From an uncultured Paracoccaceae bacterium (lineage in GTDB: Bacteria > Pseudomonadota > Alphaproteobacteria > Rhodobacterales > Rhodobacteraceae): a stretch of 64,000 nt of DNA. The position numbers were made by a program, and so were the translations under genes. The notes under the pieces were generated by a model. That model was not told where the DNA came from. It was given only the letters and a program-made list of their open reading frames with translations, and ran no database searches. The stretch covers positions 248,001-312,000 of the forward strand of contig CAKSTR010000001.1 of the NCBI GenBank assembly GCA_934500835.1, given 5' to 3'. Below are positions 58,899 to 64,000 of this stretch, in pieces. How positions within the stretch are numbered: position 1 is the first letter of the stretch; the number at the start of each line of letters is the position of its first letter.

Positions 58899-59909
58899 GT
58901 GGCGCAGGCGCCGAAACAGTCCATCGGGCCCGTGCCCTATACAATCGCCGCCGTGGTTCAGGGCGGCCGGCTTGGCTATGAGGCGTTGCTTCTGGCCGCC
59001 TCGCTTCGCGCCACCAACCCGGCCTTTACCGGCCGGCTTTGCCTGATGGAGCCGCAACCGGGGCCCAGATGGGACAGCGATCCGCGGCTGACCGATCCGG
59101 CCCTGCGCGCGCGGCTTGAAGACCTCGGGGCCGAGTTCGTGCCGTTCGAGAGCCGGAGCTTCGGATCCGGCTACCCGCATGGCAACAAGATCGAAGGGCT
59201 GGCCGCCCTTCCCGAAGGCCCGTTCCTGTTTCTCGATACCGATACGCTGGTGACCGGCGATCTTGGCCTGTTGCAGATCGACTTCGCCCGCCCGTCCGCC
59301 TCAATGCGGCGCGAAGGCACCTGGCCGGTGATCGAACTTTACGGCCCGAATTACGCCGCCACCTGGAAATCGCTCTACGACCGCTTCGGCGTGGATTACG
59401 AGGCCTCGCTGGATCAGGGCCAGCCCGCCGAATACTGGCAGCGGCATCTTTATTTCAACGCCGGCTGGTTCTTCCACGACAGCCCGCAGCGCTTCGGCAA
59501 CCGCTTCCTGTCCTACGCGCGCGAGATCCGCGACAACCGGCCGGAGGAACTGGTTTGCCAGGAGATCTACCCCTGGCTTGACCAGATCGCCCTGCCGCTG
59601 GTGGTGCAAAGCTTTGGCGGCAGCCGCCCCGGCCCCGGCCTTGCCGGTCTCGACGGCGATGTGACCTGCCACTACCGAAGCCTGCCGCTCCTCTATGCCC
59701 GCGAAAGCGATCAGGCGGTCGAGGTGCTGGAAGCGGTGGCCGAGGTCAAGGAAAACCGCCGGCTTCTGCGCGACTGGCCGCAGGCCAAGCAGATGATCTA
59801 CCAGAACAGGGGCCGCAAGGCCCGCGCGCTCTTCGACCGCGCGAACCTGCCCCACCGCGACCGGGTCATCCGCAACACGCTGAAACGTGAAGGCCTCTGG
59901 CTGCGCTGA
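58899..59909 (+). CDS. Glycosyltransferase-like protein (GT-A fold, DxD motif)
   Basis: A 336-residue cytoplasmic protein. IAAVVQGGRLGYEALLLAAS and a later KIEGLAALPEGPFLFLDTDTLVTGDL show the nucleotide-sugar fold, with DTD at ~111-113 as the metal/UDP site. NAGWFFHDSPQRFGNRF and YRSLPLLYARESDQ follow. The pattern resembles GT8/glycogenin-like enzymes, but assignment to a family is uncertain. GTG 58899 has GGAGG upstream; the in-frame extension further upstream overlaps the divergent gene. Confidence 0.75.
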   Translation: MAQAPKQSIGPVPYTIAAVVQGGRLGYEALLLAASLRATNPAFTGRLCLMEPQPGPRWDSDPRLTDPALRARLEDLGAEFVPFESRSFGSGYPHGNKIEGLAALPEGPFLFLDTDTLVTGDLGLLQIDFARPSASMRREGTWPVIELYGPNYAATWKSLYDRFGVDYEASLDQGQPAEYWQRHLYFNAGWFFHDSPQRFGNRFLSYAREIRDNRPEELVCQEIYPWLDQIALPLVVQSFGGSRPGPGLAGLDGDVTCHYRSLPLLYARESDQAVEVLEAVAEVKENRRLLRDWPQAKQMIYQNRGRKARALFDRANLPHRDRVIRNTLKREGLWLR

Positions 59910-59937
59910 CACGACAGACACAGCACTTCCGGTCCCC

Positions 59938-59985
59938 TTCACTTTGGCAGAAATATCCTGCGGGGAGGTCTGGAGGGGCGCAAAG
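59938..59985. repeat. Partial member of the dispersed repeat family
   Basis: GGCAGAAATATCCTGCGGGG (59946-59965) resembles the right half of the palindromic element (CTGAAAATATCCCCGC) and the segment at 5509-5525. It sits in the tail-to-tail interval of the glycosyltransferase and LysE genes, again a convergent position. Confidence 0.4.
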
Positions 59986-60016
59986 CCACTCCAGCGCCCG
60001 GCCCGAAGGCCCGCGC

Positions 60017-60616
60017 TCACATCTTCAGCGTCACCACCGGCCAAAGCGACAGCACCAGCAGCCCCGCCATGGTCCAGTTGAACGCCCGCAGGCGCGCGGG
60101 CTGGTCCAGCCAGCGCCGCAAGCCCTGCCCCGCCCCCGCCCAGATCATCACCGAGGGGAAATTCACCACCATGAAGACCACTGCCACGATCAGATAGGCC
60201 AGCGCCGAGGGGGTGGCGACATAGGCCGTCACCGCGCCCAGCGCCATTGCCCAGGCCTTGGGGTTGACCCATTGGAAGGCGGCGGCCTGCAGGAAGGTCA
60301 GCGGGTCGGCCCGGCTCTTGCCCTCGCCCGGCGCGCCGGAATTGGCGATCTTCCAGGCCAGCCACAGCATATAGGCGACCGATGTCACCTTCAGGACGGT
60401 CAGGGCCGGCGGCCAGGCCCGGAAGATGCCGGCAATGCCAAGACCGACAAGAAAGACCATCAGCGCATGGCCGCAGCTGATCCCCAGCATATGCGGCACG
60501 GTGCGCTTCAACCCGAAGTTCACCCCGCTTGCCAGAAGCATCATGTTGTTGGGCCCCGGCGTGACCGAGGTCACGATGCCAAAGCCGATCAGGGCAATCA
60601 GAAGATCGTATGTCAT
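60017..60616 (-). CDS. LysE/RhtB-family amino acid exporter
   Basis: A 199-residue inner-membrane protein with about six TMs. The family motif VTSVTPGPNNMMLLASG follows TM1; FQWVNPKAWAMALGAVTAY sits mid-protein. These carriers export amino acids and derivatives. The gene is divergent from an AsnC-type regulator only 60 bp away, a typical sensor/exporter pairing. Confidence 0.93.
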   Translation of the reverse strand: MTYDLLIALIGFGIVTSVTPGPNNMMLLASGVNFGLKRTVPHMLGISCGHALMVFLVGLGIAGIFRAWPPALTVLKVTSVAYMLWLAWKIANSGAPGEGKSRADPLTFLQAAAFQWVNPKAWAMALGAVTAYVATPSALAYLIVAVVFMVVNFPSVMIWAGAGQGLRRWLDQPARLRAFNWTMAGLLVLSLWPVVTLKM

Positions 60617-60676
60617 GGCGCAAGGATTACCGAAAGATACCGGACATATGTTGCTATTTCTTGCGCCAACAGGCAA

Positions 60677-61141
60677 ATGCAACAACAAATGACCAGACTC
60701 GACGACACAAACCGCCGGATATTGCGCGAACTGACCCGGGACGGCCGCCAGACCAACCTGCAGCTGGCCGAGCGGGTGGGCCTGTCGCCCTCGGCCTGCC
60801 TGCGCCGGGTGCAGGAGATGGAGCGGGCGGGCATCATCAAGGGCTACCGCGCCGTTCTTGACCCCGACAAACTGGGAATCGGCTTCACGGCCTATTGCAC
60901 GGTCGGGCTGAACAGCCATACCAAATCCGCGCAAGAGGCGTTCGAGCGTGCCATCGCCCGCGCCCCTCAGGTCCGCGAATGCCACAACATCACCGGCACG
61001 GTGGAATACCTCCTGCGGGTCGAGACCGCCGACCTGCCCAGCTACAAGCACTGGCACACCGATGTTCTGGGTGTGCTGCCGCAGGTGCAGTCGGTGACCA
61101 CCTTCGTCGTCATGGGCAGCCCCAAGGACGAAAGGGCCTGA
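60677..61141 (+). CDS. Lrp/AsnC-family transcriptional regulator
   Basis: A 154-residue protein. The N-terminal HTH (LDDTNRRILRELTRDGRQTN then LQLAERVGLSPSACLRRVQE) is followed by a RAM ligand-binding domain (VRECHNITGTVEYLLRVETADL, LPQVQSVTTFVVMG). ATG 60677 has a weak AGG site; ATG 60689 is an alternative. It probably senses an amino acid and controls the divergent LysE exporter. Confidence 0.93.
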   Translation: MQQQMTRLDDTNRRILRELTRDGRQTNLQLAERVGLSPSACLRRVQEMERAGIIKGYRAVLDPDKLGIGFTAYCTVGLNSHTKSAQEAFERAIARAPQVRECHNITGTVEYLLRVETADLPSYKHWHTDVLGVLPQVQSVTTFVVMGSPKDERA

Positions 61142-61161
61142 CGCCGGCGCACGGGGCACCC

Positions 61162-61182
61162 CGATCCTTCGCCGAAGGATCG
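61162..61182 (+). terminator. Palindromic hairpin after the AsnC gene
   Basis: Arms CGATCCTTC (61162-61170) and GAAGGATCG (61174-61182), loop GCC, extended outside by GGGCAC/GTGCCC with a small bulge. No T run follows, so it may be a Rho-assisted end or an RNA-stability element. Same core design as 49348-49368. Confidence 0.5.
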
Positions 61183-61307
61183 TGCCCGGCGGGGCCGGAC
61201 GCCTTTCGGCCTCCGCGCAAGAACCCGGCACCGGCACGACAGGTGCGGGCATTGCCGTGGGCATGACACTCCCCTAACCTGCCGCCCAACCGACAGCGGA
61301 GGAAACC

Positions 61308-62585
61308 ATGTCAGACAGACCCATGGGGTTCGACACCCTTGCCATCCATGCGGCGGCCGAGCCCGATCCGGCCACCGGGGCGCGGCAGATCCCGATCTAC
61401 CAGACCACCGCCTATGTGTTCAAAGACGCCGATCACGCGGCCCGGCTTTTCAACCTGCAGGAAGTGGGCTGGATCTATTCGCGGCTGACCAACCCGACCG
61501 TGGCGGCGCTGGCCAACCGGGTCGTGGCGCTGGAAGGCGGCGCGGGGGGCATCGCCTGCTCTTCGGGCCATGCCGCGCAGATCATGGCGCTGTTCCCGCT
61601 GATGGGGCCGGGCCGGAACATCGTCGCCTCGTCGCGTCTTTACGGCGGCACGATGACCCAGTTCTCCCAGACCATCAAACGCTTTGGCTGGAGCGCGAAA
61701 TTCGTCGACACCGACGATCTGGGCGCCGTCGCCAAGGCCTGCGACAAGAACACCCGCGCCATCTTCTGCGAGACCATCGCCAACCCCGGCGGCTATGTCA
61801 CCGACATCCCGGCGCTGGCGAAGATCGCAGATCGCAAGGGCATTCCCCTGATCGTCGACAACACCTCGGCAACGCCGTGGCTGTGCCGGCCCATCGAGAT
61901 GGGGGCGACCATCGTCGTCCATTCCGCCACCAAATACCTGACCGGCAACGGCACGGTCACCGGCGGCATTGTCGTCGACTCGGGCAAGTTCAACTGGTCG
62001 GCATCGGACAAGTTTCCCAGCCTCTCGCAGCCGGAGCCTGCCTATCACGGGCTGGTGTTCCACCCCGCGCTTGGCGGGATGGCCTATACCTTCCACTCCA
62101 TCGCCGTCGGCCTGCGCGATCTTGGCATGACGATGAACCCGCAGGGCGCGCATTACACCCTGATGGGGATCGAGACCCTTGGCCTGCGGATGGAGCGCCA
62201 TGTCGCCAATGCCCGCAAGGTGGCGGAATGGCTTGAGAACGACCCGCGCGTCGAATCCGTCACCTATGCCGGGCTGAAATCCAGCCCGTGGCACAAGCGG
62301 GCGAAGAAGATCGTGCCGAAAGGCGCAGGGGCGCTTTTCACCTTTGCGCTGAAATCCGGTTATGACGGCTGCGTCGATCTGATCAACAAGGTCAAGCTGT
62401 TCAGCCATGTGGCCAACCTTGGCGACACCCGCAGCCTGATCATCCACCCGGCATCCACCACCCACCGCCAGCTGGAACCCGACCAGCAGGCCGCCGCCGG
62501 CGCACCGCCAAACATGGTCCGGCTGTCGATCGGCATCGAGAATGTCGAGGACATCATCGCCGATCTCGATCAGGCGATGGGCTGA
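61308..62585 (+). CDS. metY: O-acetylhomoserine sulfhydrylase (aminocarboxypropyltransferase), Cys/Met metabolism PLP family
   Basis: A 425-residue PLP enzyme that makes homocysteine from O-acetylhomoserine and sulfide. GFDTLAIHAAAEPDPATGARQIPIYQTTAYVF is the MetY N-terminus; the PLP Lys209 is in VHSATKYLTGNG; the C-terminus has THRQLEPDQQAAAGAPPNMVRLSIG. GGAGG precedes the ATG. I saw no SAM-II or SAM-alpha riboswitch in the 166-bp leader. A strong terminator follows. Confidence 0.92.
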   Translation: MSDRPMGFDTLAIHAAAEPDPATGARQIPIYQTTAYVFKDADHAARLFNLQEVGWIYSRLTNPTVAALANRVVALEGGAGGIACSSGHAAQIMALFPLMGPGRNIVASSRLYGGTMTQFSQTIKRFGWSAKFVDTDDLGAVAKACDKNTRAIFCETIANPGGYVTDIPALAKIADRKGIPLIVDNTSATPWLCRPIEMGATIVVHSATKYLTGNGTVTGGIVVDSGKFNWSASDKFPSLSQPEPAYHGLVFHPALGGMAYTFHSIAVGLRDLGMTMNPQGAHYTLMGIETLGLRMERHVANARKVAEWLENDPRVESVTYAGLKSSPWHKRAKKIVPKGAGALFTFALKSGYDGCVDLINKVKLFSHVANLGDTRSLIIHPASTTHRQLEPDQQAAAGAPPNMVRLSIGIENVEDIIADLDQAMG

Positions 62586-62589
62586 GACG

Positions 62590-62623
62590 AAAAGGGCCGC
62601 CCTCCGGGGCGGCCCTTTTTTCT
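62590..62623 (+). terminator. Rho-independent terminator of metY
   Basis: AAAAGGGCCGCC-CTCCG-GGGCGGCCCTTTTTT: a G/C-rich stem flanked by A and T runs, directly after the metY stop. It can act in both orientations. Confidence 0.92.
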
Positions 62624-62756
62624 CGCTCGCATCAGCGGCGGCGCGGGATACATGCCTGTCAGACCGCCCGCCCTTCGGACGTGACCGCCGGGCAAGGCGA
62701 AACCGGGCCGGCATATGGCCCGGTTTCGGGATTACCTCCTGCCGCGTCGGGCCGGG

Positions 62757-63470
62757 TTACTGGGACAGTTCCCAGATCACGGTGACGGTCGCTTCCATCG
62801 ACAGCTGGCCCGACTCGACCGGCACGGGGGCCGCCGACAGCGCCGCCTCCCTGAACATCGGCGCAGGTCCGACACCATTTCCGGTGGTTTCGGCGATCTC
62901 GTCGATGCGGCCCAGCTTCAGGCCCGCCGCTTCGGCGTAAAGCGCGGCCTTCGCCTTGGCATCCTCAATGGCAGCCTGCCGGGCGGCGTCCATCGCCGGC
63001 CGCGGGTCCTGAAGCCCGAAGGTCAGCCCGTTCAGCGTATTGGCACCGTCCTGCACCGCTGCATCCAGCACCGCACCCAGACCATCCAGCTTGCGGATCT
63101 TCACCGTGACGATGTTCATCGCGGTATAGCCGGTGATCTGCGGGCCCGAGGCCGAGTTGTCATAGCCCGTCCAGTTCGGCGTGACCGAAAGGTTCGACGT
63201 CTGCAGATCGCGCGATTCGATCCCGGCGTCCCGCAGCCGCTGCAACACCGCCTCAAGCGAGGTGGAATTGGCCGCAAGCGCCTCGGCCGCGGTGGCGCCC
63301 GTGGTGGTGATGCCCACCTGCAATGTGGCCAGATCGGGGGCAATCGCCGTCGCGCCTTCACCCGTTACGGTAAGTTTCGCATGGCCGTCATCCGCCAGCG
63401 CGGCAACGCTGCTCATTGGCAGGGCACACATCAGCCCGAGGGCGGTGGCGGGAAGCAGATGGTTGAGCAT
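62757..63470 (-). CDS. SIMPL-domain (DUF541) periplasmic protein
   Basis: A 237-residue protein with a Sec signal peptide (MLNHLLPATALGLMCALPMSSVAALA). The SIMPL domain begins LTVTGEGATAIAPDLATLQVGI and runs through SNLSVTPNWTGYDN, a NIVTVKIRKLDGLGAVLDAAV strand-helix, and EDAKAKAALYAEAAGLKLG. Such proteins form periplasmic or outer-membrane assemblies, with roles proposed in oxidative stress. ATG 63470 has GGAGG upstream. Confidence 0.92.
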   Translation of the reverse strand: MLNHLLPATALGLMCALPMSSVAALADDGHAKLTVTGEGATAIAPDLATLQVGITTTGATAAEALAANSTSLEAVLQRLRDAGIESRDLQTSNLSVTPNWTGYDNSASGPQITGYTAMNIVTVKIRKLDGLGAVLDAAVQDGANTLNGLTFGLQDPRPAMDAARQAAIEDAKAKAALYAEAAGLKLGRIDEIAETTGNGVGPAPMFREAALSAAPVPVESGQLSMEATVTVIWELSQ

Positions 63471-63642
63471 GGGGTCCTCCTTGAACTCAACGGACATTTC
63501 GTAATCTGTAACGCACGCCACAAGGGTATCCTTGGAACGGTAACAGCCCTTTTTCTTTCTTTCGGCAAAAATCTGCTTTAGGAAGGCCTAAGCTTCCCGG
63601 GGCGCGTTTCCGCGTCCGGTTTCCCTATGTTAGACCCGTGGA

Positions 63643-64000
63643 ATGAAACCGAGTTTTGCCCTAAGCTTCACCGAAGACGGAATCCAGCTTTTGCACCGTG
63701 CGGGCAAGGGCTGGGTGGTCGTCGGCGAAACCCCCTTCGACGCCCCGGATCTGGATGATGCGCTGGACTACATGCGCCGCTCCGCCCTTGGGCTGGAGCC
63801 TGCCGGCATCTCCACCAAGCTGGTGATCCCGAATTCGCAGATCCGCTATCTGGAACTGGATGCCCCCGGCCCTTCGGACGAAGAGCGGGCGGCGCAGATC
63901 CGGGCCGGGCTGGAAGGCAAGACGCCCTATCCGGTGGATGACCTGGTCTTCGACTGGTCCGGCAAGGGCAAGCTGGTGCGGGTCGCGGTGCTTGCGCGCG
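63643..64000 (+). CDS. Conserved Rhodobacterales protein, N-terminal part (runs off the right edge)
   Basis: The frame from ATG 63643 (MKPSFALSFTEDGIQLLHRA, then GWVVVGETPFD and TKLVIPNSQIRYLELDAPG, EGKTPYPVDDLVFDWSGKG) is open to the edge, 119 residues. I recognise the pattern as a protein common in Rhodobacterales, sometimes named a translation initiation factor 2-like protein. Its first ~120 residues resemble an actin/PilM-GspL-like beta-rich domain. Function is unknown; the name is probably misleading. Confidence 0.7.
   Translation, partial: MKPSFALSFTEDGIQLLHRAGKGWVVVGETPFDAPDLDDALDYMRRSALGLEPAGISTKLVIPNSQIRYLELDAPGPSDEERAAQIRAGLEGKTPYPVDDLVFDWSGKGKLVRVAVLAR

Noticed and set aside
61142..61307. 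Possible SAM-II or SAM-alpha riboswitch before metY
   Set aside because: I looked for the conserved riboswitch cores in the 166-nt leader and found only the palindrome at 61162-61182, which better fits the end of the AsnC gene.
1..64000. CRISPR array or rRNA operon
   Set aside because: No regularly spaced repeats and no 16S/23S/5S-like sequence were noticed in reading the window.

Overview
The window is 64 kb of high-G+C DNA that reads as the chromosome of an alphaproteobacterium of the Rhodobacter/Paracoccus group (Rhodobacterales). Evidence for this is the strong G/C bias at third codon positions, the hisB-hisH...hisA-hisF-hisE order, a single-chain pyruvate carboxylase, sarcosine-oxidase-type operons and GlxA/LysR regulators. 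This placement rests on family resemblance read by eye, not on a database search.

Layout. (1) 1-9.9 kb, mostly housekeeping: the end of a BenE-type transporter, a UvrD/PcrA helicase with a low-G+C internal patch, a divergent MarR/MFS efflux pair with a palindromic operator candidate, pyruvate carboxylase, a DUF2314 protein and a truncated VOC remnant. (2) 9.9-48.65 kb: an accessory catabolic block bracketed by two identical, same-strand tRNA-Gly(GCC) genes. (3) 48.65-55.5 kb: histidine biosynthesis genes (hisB, hisH, hisA, hisF, hisE) interrupted by a minus-strand group (M50 protease, VOC protein, Ada-type zinc domain, EamA transporter, DUF2147). (4) 55.6-64 kb: housekeeping, with a CoA-binding protein, an RlmB-type rRNA methyltransferase, tRNA-Tyr, dimethylargininase, a glycosyltransferase-like protein, a LysE exporter with an AsnC regulator, a MetY-type sulfhydrylase, a SIMPL protein and a partial gene at the right edge.

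The catabolic block has three modules. Module A (10.2-17.6 kb) combines an M20 amidohydrolase, an allantoinase/hydantoinase-like amidohydrolase, a LysR-type regulator with two HTH domains, a histidine/phenylalanine-ammonia-lyase homologue whose MIO-forming Ala-Ser-Gly is replaced by Gly-Pro-Gly, and a UbiX/UbiD pair. It looks like a route for a heteroaromatic or cyclic-ureide acid. Module B (17.9-34.5 kb) has a PLP enzyme, GlxA and LysR regulators, and then one long operon: D-amino-acid-dehydrogenase-like flavoprotein, RidA, a complete oligopeptide-type ABC importer, D-hydantoinase, N-carbamoyl-D-amino-acid hydrolase, M20 carbamoylase and an N-carbamoylsarcosine-amidase-like hydrolase. A convergent D-aminoacylase follows. 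Module C (34.7-47.3 kb) holds an MmgE/PrpD protein, a four-subunit sarcosine-oxidase/N-methylglutamate-dehydrogenase-like complex, a D-2-hydroxyacid dehydrogenase, an MttB-superfamily methyltransferase without pyrrolysine, a dimethylglycine-dehydrogenase-like flavoprotein and a HisC-like aminotransferase. A 12-base motif is shared by the promoter regions of modules B and C, which suggests common control. Together the block looks built to import N-substituted or N-methylated D-amino-acid derivatives and ureides, open or decarbamoylate them, and oxidatively N-demethylate and deaminate the products.

Two 165-base structured repeats lie in convergent gene ends 55 kb apart and look like bidirectional terminators. 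No CRISPR array, integrase, transposase, prophage or rRNA gene was seen.
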